From Acidimicrobiales bacterium (lineage in GTDB: Bacteria > Actinomycetota > Acidimicrobiia > Acidimicrobiales > Aldehydirespiratoraceae), in contig JAJCXZ010000049.1 of assembly GCA_029263175.1 (NCBI GenBank), forward strand, positions 1 to 64,000: 64,000 nt of DNA. The letters are read 5' to 3'. Both the position numbers and the translations under genes were made by a program. Below the pieces are notes generated by a model, which worked only from the letters and a program-made list of their open reading frames with translations, had not been told where the DNA came from and ran no database searches. Shown piece after piece: positions 40,646 through 49,759 of the stretch; within the stretch, counting starts at the first letter, position 1, and every line of letters starts with the position of its first letter.

Positions 40646-41890
40646 CTATTGGACTAGGTCGATCACCCTGAACATGGGTAGATACAAGGCAACCACCATG
40701 GCGCCGACCACGACGCCGATGAAGGCCATCATCAGAGGTTCTATGAGGGCCGCAAAGCCCGAGACTGCGGCTTCGACTTCCTCTTCGAGCGTGCGTCCGA
40801 CGATGTCGAACATCTCCTCGAGAGCGCCTGTCTCCTCGCCGACAGCGATCAGCTGGATGACCATTGCGGGGAAGATCGACTCCTTCGCCAGGTTGTGGGC
40901 GATCGGTTCACCGTTGCGCACCGCCTCGCGTGTCTCGAGCAGTGATCGGGTGAACACCGCGTTGCCCACGGTGCCTGACGAGATACGCAGTGTCTCCAGC
41001 ACTGGAACACCCGACTTCGTGAGAACCGCCATTGTTCGGCCGAACCGCGCCACGCTGCTCTTGAGAAGCAGGCTTCCCACGAGAGGAATACGGAGCATCA
41101 GCCAGTCCCACCGATAGCGACCCGCCTCGGTCTTCTTCCATTTGCGCACACCGATTGTGACGGCCACAGCTCCGATGACCAGGAGCGGAAGGTTCGCCGT
41201 CGTGGCGGCAGAGACATCGACCAGCACCCGGGTCGGCAAGGGCAGCGTGCCGCCCAGGTCGTTGTAGATCCCGGCGAACGTTGGCACTACGAAGATCAGC
41301 ATCACCATGATGACGACGAACACCATCACCGAGACCGCCATCGGGTAGGCGAGCGCCGATCGGATCTTCTGTCGAGTGGCAACCGATCGCTCGAGTGTCG
41401 CCGCCAACTGGAGGAGGACGCTGTCGAGGGCACCGGCGGTCTCACCAGCACGGACCATCGAGACGAACAGGTAGTCGAAGATCTTGGGATGGCGTGCGAT
41501 CGCGTCACTCAGGGATTCACCGCTCTCCACGTCGAAGCGGACCTGCTCGAGCGTGGACCCGAGCAGCGAACCGCCCGCCTGAGTGGCGATCACGTCGATG
41601 GTGCGCAGAAGGGGCACACCGGCGTTGACCATCGTGGCCAACTGACGGGCCATGATTGCCAGCTCGCCATCCTTGACACGAGGACCGAATCCAGGCATCG
41701 AGTAGTCGCGGCCGAGCGCGGATGACCGCGATTCGGTGATCGACACGGGCCGAAGACCAAGCCGACGCAGCCTGCTGACCGCCTCGGCCTCGGATCGGCA
41801 CACCATCTCGCTCTTGTGAACGGTGCCGTCGTCGTCGAGCGCCTTGTACCGGTAGGTGGCCTCGGGAGTGGGCCGGGTGATGGTGGTCAT
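40646..41890 (-). CDS. pilC: Type IV pilus inner membrane platform protein PilC
   Basis: Platform protein of 414 aa anchoring the pilus motor to the membrane. Two T2SSF domains: about 75-200 (LATMVNAGVPLLRTIDVIA, FDVESGESLSDAI) and about 280-400 (RFGRTMAVLTKSGVPVLETL, LIAVGEETGALEEMFDIVG). Three TM helices are apparent (about 180, 225 and 385). ATG 41890 overlaps the PilT stop (ATGA). Confidence 0.95.
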   Translation of the reverse strand: MTTITRPTPEATYRYKALDDDGTVHKSEMVCRSEAEAVSRLRRLGLRPVSITESRSSALGRDYSMPGFGPRVKDGELAIMARQLATMVNAGVPLLRTIDVIATQAGGSLLGSTLEQVRFDVESGESLSDAIARHPKIFDYLFVSMVRAGETAGALDSVLLQLAATLERSVATRQKIRSALAYPMAVSVMVFVVIMVMLIFVVPTFAGIYNDLGGTLPLPTRVLVDVSAATTANLPLLVIGAVAVTIGVRKWKKTEAGRYRWDWLMLRIPLVGSLLLKSSVARFGRTMAVLTKSGVPVLETLRISSGTVGNAVFTRSLLETREAVRNGEPIAHNLAKESIFPAMVIQLIAVGEETGALEEMFDIVGRTLEEEVEAAVSGFAALIEPLMMAFIGVVVGAMVVALYLPMFRVIDLVQ

Positions 41891-43050
41891 GAGCGGATGA
41901 GTGTTTCGAGATTGGCGGCATCGGCGGCCATGCTGCGTGCGATGGTTGCCTCCACGCGACCGCCACGAACCAGGTCGGCAATCGATTGATCGAACGTGTG
42001 CATGCCGTCTGCAGAACTCGTCTCGAGCACGGACGGCAACTGGTGCACCTTGTCGGTTCGAATGAGATTGCGGACGGCGGAGGTTGCCAACATCACCTCG
42101 GTCGCGGGTACCAGCTTGCCGTTGATCGAGGGCACGAGGCGTTGGCTGATCGAGCCTTCGAGAGACAATGCCAACTGTGAGCGGATCTGAGCCTGCTGAT
42201 CTCCGGGGAACACATCGACGATCCGGTTGATCGCGCTGGTGGCGTCGCTGCTGTGCAGGGTTGCGAAGACGACATGGCCGGTTTCAGCAGCAGTGAGGGC
42301 CACTCGGATTGTCTCCAGATCGCGCAGCTCCCCGATCAGGATCACGTCGGGATCCTGCCGCAGAGCCGAGCGCAGTGCGGTCACATAGCTGGCCGTGTCG
42401 CCGCCGACCTCGCGCTGTTGGATGACCGAGAGTCCGGGGTGGTAGCGGTATTCGACGGGATCCTCGATGGTCACGATGTGCGAAGCCGTCGAGAGGTTGA
42501 TCTCCTGGATCATGCTCGCCAAGGTGGTCGATTTCCCGCTGCCGGTCGGACCGGTAACCAGCACCAGTCCACTCGTGAGGGCGGTGAAACGGCGGACCAC
42601 ATCGGGCAACCCGAGGTCGGTGAGCGCGGGGATGACATTGGGAACGAGTCGGATTGCGGCGGCGAGGCTGCCCGACTGGCGGAAGATGCTGGCCCGGAAG
42701 CGCCGCGGCTCTTTGGTGCCTCCGCCGAAGTCGAGCGCGGTATCGAGGTCGCCGCTCGCCGCAAGGGTGTGACGCTGGTCGACCGTGAGCGGCGCATTGA
42801 GCATCGTCGCGAGATCAGCGGCGGTGAGAGGCGATGTCCCGGCCAGCGGCCGGAGTTCTCCCCGGACACGTATGTGAGGCACCGTGTCCACGGAGACGTG
42901 GAGATCAGACGCCTCGGCGGCGAGGGCCGCATCGAGCAGCTCCCAGAGGCGATCATCACTGGGTCCAGCGGTTCCTGAGAGGGCGTCGGCCAGAAAGGCG
43001 CGACCGTCATCATCGAGTGTCTGCCAGTCCTCGCCGGTTTTGTGGTCCAC
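41887..43050 (-). CDS. pilT: Type IV pilus retraction ATPase PilT
   Basis: Hexameric retraction ATPase, about 387 aa from the proposed start. Motifs: ASDLHVSVDTVPHIRVRGEL near 45, Walker A GPTGSGKST near 170, Asp box VTIEDPVEYRY, Walker B LIGELRDLET near 236, His box TAETGHVVFATLHSSDA. The reading frame runs on to 43557 in antisense of pilB, but that part is not coding. No ATG exists in the plausible region; GTG 43050 (MDHKTGEDWQTL) is my choice with weak support. The gene is divergent from pilB across about 88 bp. PilT indicates twitching or DNA uptake. Confidence 0.92.
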   Translation of the reverse strand: MDHKTGEDWQTLDDDGRAFLADALSGTAGPSDDRLWELLDAALAAEASDLHVSVDTVPHIRVRGELRPLAGTSPLTAADLATMLNAPLTVDQRHTLAASGDLDTALDFGGGTKEPRRFRASIFRQSGSLAAAIRLVPNVIPALTDLGLPDVVRRFTALTSGLVLVTGPTGSGKSTTLASMIQEINLSTASHIVTIEDPVEYRYHPGLSVIQQREVGGDTASYVTALRSALRQDPDVILIGELRDLETIRVALTAAETGHVVFATLHSSDATSAINRIVDVFPGDQQAQIRSQLALSLEGSISQRLVPSINGKLVPATEVMLATSAVRNLIRTDKVHQLPSVLETSSADGMHTFDQSIADLVRGGRVEATIARSMAADAANLETLIRS

Positions 43051-43138
43051 GCTCTGCCGATCGGTCGGGCTGCGGCGGAGTTGAGCGTTCCCAATGCCGA
43101 GCGCCTCAAGTGGACGGCCGCCCGGCCGATGGCTGCCA

Positions 43139-44857
43139 ATGGCAGAACTCGCGGTCGCTACCCGCCGCCGTATCGGCGAGATCCTCGTCGAACTCGACAT
43201 CGTCACCGAGGCCCAGATCACGGCCGCGCTCGAAACGCAGCGGGCGAGCGGGAAACGATTGGGTGATGTACTCCTCGATGAGGGAATTGTCCGTCCTCGG
43301 GATCTGGTCCGGGCATTGGCGACGCAATTCGATCTGCCGTTCGTCGATCTCGATGACCACACGATCGACATCGATCTCGCCCAACTGATCCCCCAGCAGC
43401 TCGCCGCCCGCCATCGAGCCATGCCCGTCTGGCGCGAGGACCAGCAGATCGTCGTTGCGATGGCCAACCCGGTCGATGTTCTGGCCCTGGACGACATCCG
43501 TGCCCTTGTCGGACGACAGGTCAAACCGGTGATGGCCGAGGCGGCACAGATCCTCAATGCGATCGACCGTATGGGTCACAGCGATTCCCGTGTGCGCGAA
43601 ACGATCCAGGCGGCAGTGGGCGAGAACCGTCAGTACGCCGAGATCGCCGACGCCGCCATCCAGCCGGACAACAGCGCTGAGGCGCCGATCGTCCAGTTCA
43701 TCGACCTGCTGCTTGCCAAAGCGGTCCAGGAGAACGCCTCCGACATCCACATCGAACCGAGCTCCGATGACCTACGAATCCGCTTCCGCGTCGACGGCGT
43801 GCTCCACGAAGCGATGGCGCCTCCCAGCTCGCTGCGGGCGGGAATCATCAGCCGGATCAAAGTGATGGCCGACATCGACATTGCGGAGCGGCGGCTTCCC
43901 CAGGACGGACGCCTGACAGCCAGGGTCAACGGGCAGGAATTCGATGTACGGGTGGCGACCATCCCGACCGTGCACGGCGAAGCAGCAGTTCTCCGAATCC
44001 TGCAGAGCACGGCAAGGGGCGGTGGAATCGGGACGATCGGGTTCCTCCCCGAGCAACTCGAACGATTCCGAGCGGCCTACGAACGGCCGTGGGGCGCGAT
44101 TCTGGTCACCGGACCCACCGGATCAGGCAAGTCCACCACCCTCTACGCCACGCTCGAAGAGCTACGCGACCCGACGCGAAACATCATCACGATCGAAGAT
44201 CCGGTCGAATCCCGAATGGACGGCATCAAGCAGGTACAGGTCAACACAAAGGCCGGGATGACGTTTGCCCGGGCCCTGCGATCCTTCCTTCGTGCTGACC
44301 CCGACATCATGCTCGTGGGCGAGATTCGCGACGGTGAGACTGCGACCATCGCCATCGAGGCATCGCTGACCGGTCATCTCGTCCTCTCGACCCTGCACAC
44401 GAACAACAGCTCCGCAGCACCGATGCGTCTGGTGGAGATGGGTGTGGAGCCGTTCCTCGTGGCGTCGTCGGTCTCGGCGGTTCTCGCCCAGCGACTCGCC
44501 CGTCGCCTCTGTGAAAAGTGCCGGGAGCCGCGGGAGGTCCGCCTGGATCAGCTCGGCCTCGACGATCGGGCGTACTCCCTCTTGTCCCCTGACCTCCGCG
44601 ACGAGGGCGCATTCGAGGGCTATCGGGCGGTTGGGTGCGATTCGTGCTCCCACACCGGCTATCGCGGTCGGTTCGCCGTCCACGAGGTCCTGCCCATGAC
44701 CGAGGAGATCTCCGCCCTGGTCCTGGCCCATGCCCGGGCCGAGGAGGTCGAGCGGGTGGCGGTCGATTCCGGCATGATCACCCTACGATCCGATGGGCTC
44801 CGCAAGGTGAAGATGGGTCTCACCACGGTTGAGGAACTCTTCCGGGTCGTGAGCTGA
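43139..44857 (+). CDS. pilB: Type IV pilus assembly ATPase PilB
   Basis: Extension ATPase of 572 aa. The N-terminal MshE-like domain (AELAVATRRRIGEILVELDI) may bind c-di-GMP. The core has Walker A GPTGSGKST near 325, Asp box ITIEDPVE, Walker B LVGEIRDGET near 393, and His box SLTGHLVLSTLHTNNSSAA. A four-Cys zinc site is formed by CEKC (about 458) and CDSC (about 500). I chose ATG 43139 (MAELAV); longer starts enter antisense of pilT. It is convergent with the minor pilin operon. Confidence 0.95.
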   Translation: MAELAVATRRRIGEILVELDIVTEAQITAALETQRASGKRLGDVLLDEGIVRPRDLVRALATQFDLPFVDLDDHTIDIDLAQLIPQQLAARHRAMPVWREDQQIVVAMANPVDVLALDDIRALVGRQVKPVMAEAAQILNAIDRMGHSDSRVRETIQAAVGENRQYAEIADAAIQPDNSAEAPIVQFIDLLLAKAVQENASDIHIEPSSDDLRIRFRVDGVLHEAMAPPSSLRAGIISRIKVMADIDIAERRLPQDGRLTARVNGQEFDVRVATIPTVHGEAAVLRILQSTARGGGIGTIGFLPEQLERFRAAYERPWGAILVTGPTGSGKSTTLYATLEELRDPTRNIITIEDPVESRMDGIKQVQVNTKAGMTFARALRSFLRADPDIMLVGEIRDGETATIAIEASLTGHLVLSTLHTNNSSAAPMRLVEMGVEPFLVASSVSAVLAQRLARRLCEKCREPREVRLDQLGLDDRAYSLLSPDLRDEGAFEGYRAVGCDSCSHTGYRGRFAVHEVLPMTEEISALVLAHARAEEVERVAVDSGMITLRSDGLRKVKMGLTTVEELFRVVS

Positions 44858-44878
44858 CGGCCCCGCCAGCGGGTTCGG

Positions 44879-45922
44879 CTACGTCGGAGTCGTGCGCCGC
44901 AGGTCCACGATGCGCCACGCCGAGTTGCCGAGCCCCTCGACTGATGTGTCAGCGGTGATGTCAACGCGGCCGCGGCGCGGCACCGTCAGCGAGTCCACGG
45001 TGAGAGATCCCACGAGGTCGAGCGCGGTGGTGGTGAGCATGCGGCCGGGGGCGTAAAGCAGCGCATTGAGCTGGGCGCCGGTGGCATCGAACCAATTCAC
45101 CGAGTCGGTTCGGGTGCCGGCGATGAAGAGTTGGAAGTCCGCCGCGGCGCCAGGGCGATTGATACGAGCCGTATCCAGAATCAGCGGCACATCCTCGGAA
45201 ATGTGCACGACGAGGGGTGGGTTGACGATCGTGACATCGCCCACGAATTCGACATCGACAGCGGAATCGCCGCAAACGAACGGCGTTCCCGATCGGCCGT
45301 CGACGACCCCCGCGAATGTCCCGTCGGTGGGACATGCCCGACTGGGGACGGTCGGTGCAACAACCGGCGCGACGGTCCGCGGGCCGTCGAGAGTGATGGA
45401 GTCTGCGCATCCGCTACATGAACCGGCCGGGCGGTAGAGCTCCTGGGTGCTTCCCGGCGATGCACCGATCACCGTCATCGCGCCGTTTGTCCCAACTCGT
45501 CCGAAGATTCGACCGGTGTTGCGTTCGATCGTCGACTCGTCGACGACGAAGAGGCTGTGGGCATGCTGGGGCTCGCGGGCGATGACGGCGGTGAAGGCCC
45601 GCTGAATGTCTGCCCTCGCCGCTTGGGCGTGGATGTCCCAGGATGCAGCACTTTGCGGGGTCGCCGAATACTGGAAGTCTGTCCCATCGATGGAACCCGA
45701 CCCGCTGAAGGCCAGCGATTCGCCGGCATCGATGCGGGCAAAGGCCTCGTGGACCGCGAGTTCGGCCGCGGCCATCGCACTTGCGTCGTTCGTGGTGTTC
45801 TTGCTCCGGTCCAGGGCCAGGTGGGATCGGGCGAACACTGCTGACGCGAGAAGCACGACGATCATGAGGATCGGCATGGTCAGCATCACGTTGCCGCGTT
45901 CGTCGGCGGGGGAAATCAGCAT
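44879..45922 (-). CDS. PilX-like minor pilin/pilus assembly protein
   Basis: Protein of 347 aa with a single N-terminal hydrophobic helix after a short basic leader (ERGNVMLTMPILMIVVLLA), as in PilX-type proteins. The usual Glu at +5 is not present, as seen in some minor pilins. The body is large and soluble with several Cys (GSCSGCADS, RACPTDG, FVCGDS). ATG 45922 overlaps the PilW-like stop by 7 nt. Last gene of the minor-pilin operon, convergent with pilB. It may sit at the pilus tip or prime assembly. Confidence 0.78.
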   Translation of the reverse strand: MLISPADERGNVMLTMPILMIVVLLASAVFARSHLALDRSKNTTNDASAMAAAELAVHEAFARIDAGESLAFSGSGSIDGTDFQYSATPQSAASWDIHAQAARADIQRAFTAVIAREPQHAHSLFVVDESTIERNTGRIFGRVGTNGAMTVIGASPGSTQELYRPAGSCSGCADSITLDGPRTVAPVVAPTVPSRACPTDGTFAGVVDGRSGTPFVCGDSAVDVEFVGDVTIVNPPLVVHISEDVPLILDTARINRPGAAADFQLFIAGTRTDSVNWFDATGAQLNALLYAPGRMLTTTALDLVGSLTVDSLTVPRRGRVDITADTSVEGLGNSAWRIVDLRRTTPT

Positions 45923-46500
45923 CCGTTCCCCCCCGGGGCTCGAGCACGGATCGCCACATTTCGCGTCGCGGTGAGGATCCGATCCGACGCCGGTGCCGTG
46001 AGGGTGATCCTGATGAGCGTGGTGCAGTCGGTCACGATCCCTGCCGGAGTCGTGGTGGGGTCAAGGGCTGAGCCGCTTGCATCGAGGTAGGTGAATGCCG
46101 ATTCCGAGCCCTCTCCAACGGCTGCGACGACGAGTGATCGGTCCCGCTCGCGCAGCGTGGCCGGGTTGTAGGTGATCCGTTCGAGACCGGATGGCCCGAC
46201 TCGCCAGTGGATCAGCTCCTCGACGCCACGTTCATCGATGATGGACAGCGGCAGGGTCGAGGACATGCGAGACCCGACCCGTGGTCGTTCGGTGGGGGTA
46301 CCCGACTTGATGTCGGCCGCGAGGAGCGTCAATGCCCAATCGAGATCGGCGCGGGCATCGGAGCCGCTCGCCTGAGACTGCTCGACCCGGGTCGTGGTGC
46401 CGAGGATGGCGATCAGTGGGAGCGCGAGAAGCGCGGTGATCGCCATGACCACCACCATCTCGGTCATCGAAGTTCCCCGGTCGGTGCGCAGCTCAGACAT
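45916..46500 (-). CDS. PilW-like minor pilin
   Basis: Minor pilin of 194 aa. Prepilin site RG followed by TSMTEMVVVMAITALLALP, with Glu at +5 from T10. Hydrophobic helix to about 32, then a globular domain. Two Cys (TDCTTL and the terminal NGC). It overlaps the flanking genes at both ends (PilV stop by 8 nt, PilX start by 7 nt), so the three are one operon. Confidence 0.85.
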   Translation of the reverse strand: MSELRTDRGTSMTEMVVVMAITALLALPLIAILGTTTRVEQSQASGSDARADLDWALTLLAADIKSGTPTERPRVGSRMSSTLPLSIIDERGVEELIHWRVGPSGLERITYNPATLRERDRSLVVAAVGEGSESAFTYLDASGSALDPTTTPAGIVTDCTTLIRITLTAPASDRILTATRNVAIRARAPGGNGC

Positions 46501-47002
46501 CGTCGTCCGGTCGGTAGAGACCCGTGTCCTGGCGAACCGTGTGGGTGCCGACGCGGTCGGTCCAGGTGACGACGACGGTCACGACCTTGTACCCCTCATC
46601 GATACGGGCCGCGTTGACGGTGATCGATTCCCACGTGACATCGCGCCTGATCGAGTAGTCGATCCCGCCGATGGTCGTGTCGCTGAGCGCCTCGACGCGA
46701 ACAGTGCCCGCGGTCACTGTGCTTCTCGATTCGAACCGCGGACGGAAACCACGACTCGCGGGGCTGATTCCGACGGCCTCGTATGGCCATGATCGCACCG
46801 TCTCGATCTCGGTCGTGGCCACGCCGACCGCGGAGTTGCGGTGATCGGCCGTCGCGGTCGTGTGGGTCGCCGTGTTCAGGGAGACCAGCACCGCCAGGAT
46901 GCCGACACCCAGAAGCATCGACGCGACGATCATCTCGACCACCGTGGTGCCTCGATCGTCTGTCGCGCACGCGCGATGCATCCCTGAGGAGTCCATTGTC
47001 AT
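46493..47002 (-). CDS. PilV-like minor pilin
   Basis: Minor pilin of about 169 aa. The prepilin site is RG then TTVVEMIVASMLLGVGILA, with Glu at +5 (E23 from the ATG at 47002). An ATG at 46996 is equally likely. The rest is a beta-rich globular domain (VTWESITVNAARIDEGYKVV, TWTDRVGTHTVRQD). First gene of the minor-pilin operon, divergent from pilM across about 130 bp. Confidence 0.85.
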   Translation of the reverse strand: MTMDSSGMHRACATDDRGTTVVEMIVASMLLGVGILAVLVSLNTATHTTATADHRNSAVGVATTEIETVRSWPYEAVGISPASRGFRPRFESRSTVTAGTVRVEALSDTTIGGIDYSIRRDVTWESITVNAARIDEGYKVVTVVVTWTDRVGTHTVRQDTGLYRPDDDV

Positions 47003-47132
47003 TCCATCGGCGCGTGAGGCCGCCGGAATGAGAAGTTGTGACCCGATACTCAATCGGCGACGGCTGATCCCGATGGATACGGGTGACTGCACACCGTTCG
47101 GGCCAGTTGAAAGCATTGGACTGGAAGTTCAC

Positions 47133-48761
47133 ATGACCGCGCGCGTCGTGGGGATCGCGCTCGACGACCGCGTGCTGCGCGGCGTCGAACTCCGACGCCG
47201 GCGCCGCCCTGGGCATCGGGAGGCCGAGGTTGTCCGGGTTGGCGCCATCGCCCTACCGGCAGGCGTCGTCGACCAGGGCGAGATTGCCGATTCCGCCGCG
47301 TTCTCCGATCACCTCGGGAAACTCTGGTCGGAGTCCGGATTCTCGACCAAACATGTTGCCGTTGGCCTCGACGCTCGAGCGACCGTGGTTCGGCGGGCCG
47401 ACCTGCCGGCGCTGGCTCCCGCAGAGCTGCGCCAGGCGGCTGCGTTCGAAATCGGCGATCTGCTGAGCTATCCGTTGCCGGAGGCACTGATTTCGGTGCA
47501 GGAACTCGGACGAACGCCAACGCCCTCCGGCGAATCGATCCAAGCCCTCACCCTCGCCGTCAAACAGCAGACGCTTGTCGACATTCACGCCGCGATCGGT
47601 GACGCCGGCCTCCGAAAGACCGAACTCGGTTTGACGCAGTCGGCGCTGGTCACGGCGATCAACGCCGGCGATGACCTGCCTGATCAGTCGGTGGGCCTCA
47701 TCGTCGGAGTGTCGCAATCGACCACCAACGTGATGCTGCACGACAATGCGGGTCTCCTGCTCTCTCGCGTCATCACCGCCGGTGTCGGCAGTGAATCCTC
47801 GCTCGCCGATGAACTCCAAGTCGAGCTGGACAGGCTCGCTGGTTCGGGCGCTGCGCCGGTGGCCGGTACCGCGACGAATTCGTCCGGTGTGGCCACGGTG
47901 ATGGAAGGCATCCGGCGCACGGCGCACTACTTCCGCAGCGAGATCGACGACCGTCAGATCACTCGCATAGTTCTGTGCGGCGAACAATCGAACGCCGGCG
48001 GCCTTGCCGAGGCTCTGGCGGACTCCTTCCCCGAAGCAGACGTACTCCGCCACGAGCGTGCGCAGTGGCCGGTCGAGGGCAGGAGCAACAGCGACTACGA
48101 CGACGCCTTCGCCGTCGCCTTCGCTGCCACCGGGCCCTCCTCAGAGCGGCGTTTCGATCTCGTCCCGACAGTGCACCGCGAGCGACGAGCTCGGGCACTC
48201 CGGGTCGCCGCGGGAGTATCTGCCGCGCTGGCCCTGGCGCCCTTTCTCTACGCGGACGCGATCGATCGGCGCGGCGAGGCTGACGCAGAGATCGAAATCG
48301 TCCAGGGCGCGGAGCGTCGCGTCAGCGATCTCCGACTCGAGCTCGAATCGTTCGATGATCACAGAGAGACCGAGATTCTCGCCCGCCTTCAGAGCGACCG
48401 CGTCGAGGTGCTCCTCGAGGACCGTTACCCGATGAGCTCCGTGATCCGTCAGCTGGCCGAAGCCATGCCGGCCGACACCTTCATCGTTTCGGCCCGCGTG
48501 CAACGGACCGCCCCGGGAGAGACACCAACCGGCTACGCCGGCGCGCAACCACCCGCGGTGCTGACCCTCACAGGCGTCGCTGCCGATCTCGATGGCGTCG
48601 GCCGTTGGATGGAGGCCGCGGCGACGGTCCCGCTGATCGATGGCATCTGGCTCGCCCAGTCCGCGATCGGCCCCTACGACTCGACCGAGCGTGTCGGCGC
48701 CGTCTTCACGGTCGACGCAGTCCTCATCGATCCGACACTTCAAGATGGGGAACCGGAATGA
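47133..48761 (+). CDS. PilM-PilN fusion protein
   Basis: 542 aa. The N-terminal part (about 1-345) is PilM, an actin-like ATPase that in other species binds the cytoplasmic tail of PilN (VVGIALDDRVLRGVELRRRR, LPALAPAELRQAAAFEIGDL, VGLIVGVSQSTTNVML, TRIVLCGEQSNAGGLAEAL). A TM helix at about 352-372 and a coiled coil at about 380-410 follow, then a PilN-like fimbrial assembly domain (VIRQLAEAMPADTFIVS). In most bacteria PilM and PilN are separate genes; the covalent link is unusual and supported by uninterrupted frame. ATG 47133 is preceded by a weak GGAAG. The stop overlaps pilO (4 nt). Confidence 0.88.
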   Translation: MTARVVGIALDDRVLRGVELRRRRRPGHREAEVVRVGAIALPAGVVDQGEIADSAAFSDHLGKLWSESGFSTKHVAVGLDARATVVRRADLPALAPAELRQAAAFEIGDLLSYPLPEALISVQELGRTPTPSGESIQALTLAVKQQTLVDIHAAIGDAGLRKTELGLTQSALVTAINAGDDLPDQSVGLIVGVSQSTTNVMLHDNAGLLLSRVITAGVGSESSLADELQVELDRLAGSGAAPVAGTATNSSGVATVMEGIRRTAHYFRSEIDDRQITRIVLCGEQSNAGGLAEALADSFPEADVLRHERAQWPVEGRSNSDYDDAFAVAFAATGPSSERRFDLVPTVHRERRARALRVAAGVSAALALAPFLYADAIDRRGEADAEIEIVQGAERRVSDLRLELESFDDHRETEILARLQSDRVEVLLEDRYPMSSVIRQLAEAMPADTFIVSARVQRTAPGETPTGYAGAQPPAVLTLTGVAADLDGVGRWMEAAATVPLIDGIWLAQSAIGPYDSTERVGAVFTVDAVLIDPTLQDGEPE

Positions 48762-49381
48762 AGGCTCGCACCCTTGGACAGCTCGCTGGTCCCTCTCTTT
48801 TGGCCCTTGGCGTGTGGTTCGCGCTCGGATGGTTGCCATCTCAATCAGCAGCCGCTGACCTCCGGCTGCTGGATGCCGAGTCCGAACTGACGTTGCTTTC
48901 GGCCGAGCTGAGCGATGCTCGTTCGCTTGAAGCGGAGCTCCCCGGCTTCACAGCCGAGATCGACACCGCGGAGGCGGCCGTACCGATGGACAAGAACGTC
49001 GCCGGATTCGTCCGGGCGACGCACCGTGCCGCCGTGACTTCCGAAGTCGTACTCGATCAGATCGCGCCGCTTGGGGTCTCGTCCGACACCGACCCGGAAA
49101 GCGTCGCCCCGCTACCGACGGGGACGTCATCGATCTCGATCAGCATCGGTGCGACCGGCGCCTACCCGGGATTGGTTGCCTTCGTCGATGCGCTTGTCGC
49201 CGATGATCGACTCGTGCTGGTCGACTCCATCGAGATGCGATCCGACGAGGCGGACTCGTCCATTGTGATCCTCGATCTCGAGGTACGGATCTTCACAACT
49301 GAGAATCTCATCAGCGTGAGTGACTTCGGGTTCGACGAGGACGACGAGTTCTTGGCCGACGACACCGAGGAGGAGTCCTGA
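48758..49381 (+). CDS. pilO: PilO-like pilus alignment protein
   Basis: Protein of 207 aa: N-terminal TM (about 10-30, LAGPSLLALGVWFALGWLPS), a coiled coil (about 37-75), then a ferredoxin-like PilO domain (ISISIGATGAYPGLVAFVDAL, LVLVDSIEMRSDE) and an acidic tail (DEDDEFLADDTEEES). It pairs with the PilN part of the preceding fusion. ATG 48758 overlaps the PilMN stop, and its own stop overlaps the next start by 1 nt. Confidence 0.88.
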   Translation: MKARTLGQLAGPSLLALGVWFALGWLPSQSAAADLRLLDAESELTLLSAELSDARSLEAELPGFTAEIDTAEAAVPMDKNVAGFVRATHRAAVTSEVVLDQIAPLGVSSDTDPESVAPLPTGTSSISISIGATGAYPGLVAFVDALVADDRLVLVDSIEMRSDEADSSIVILDLEVRIFTTENLISVSDFGFDEDDEFLADDTEEES

Positions 49382-49680
49382 TGACCGCCACCAAGACCGG
49401 CATGCCGTCCCGGAAGCTCCTTTTCCTTCTGGTGGTCTCGCTCATGCTCGCGGGCGTCACCGTCGGCCGGTCCTATCTCGCAGGGTCGACGGACGATCAG
49501 CCCGAGGAGTTCTTCGAGACGTTCGATCCCCTGGTTGGTTCCGGTACCGAGCGCGTTGTCGCCGATGAGTGGGAACCGCCTCTCATTCCACGAGATCCGT
49601 TCGTGCAGGTCGATATCGGGGGCCCGCCACCAACCGACGATCCTGACGATCCGGACGACCCGGACACGTTGTCGGAGTGA
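49381..49680 (+). CDS. Small membrane protein, PilP position
   Basis: Protein of 99 aa with one TM helix (about 13-32, LLFLLVVSLMLAGVTVG) and a short extracytoplasmic segment (RDPFVQVDIG) ending in an acidic DDPDDPDDPD tail. The place after pilO is that of PilP, but it is too short for the PilP fold and not a lipoprotein. RDPF is the segment seen in PilP-type and related proteins that contact PilQ, here lacking. Function is inferred from position only. Confidence 0.65.
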   Translation: MTATKTGMPSRKLLFLLVVSLMLAGVTVGRSYLAGSTDDQPEEFFETFDPLVGSGTERVVADEWEPPLIPRDPFVQVDIGGPPPTDDPDDPDDPDTLSE

Positions 49681-49759
49681 GCGCCGCGCTTCCCAGGAAC
49701 GAAACCCGGATGGACCCAGTAACCGGATGGCTCGAACCGATCGGGAGTAAGAAGATGGG

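Noticed and set aside
43051-43557. N-terminal extension of PilT
   Set aside because: This part lies antisense to the start of pilB and has Arg/Ser-rich non-coding character; PilT is normal without it.
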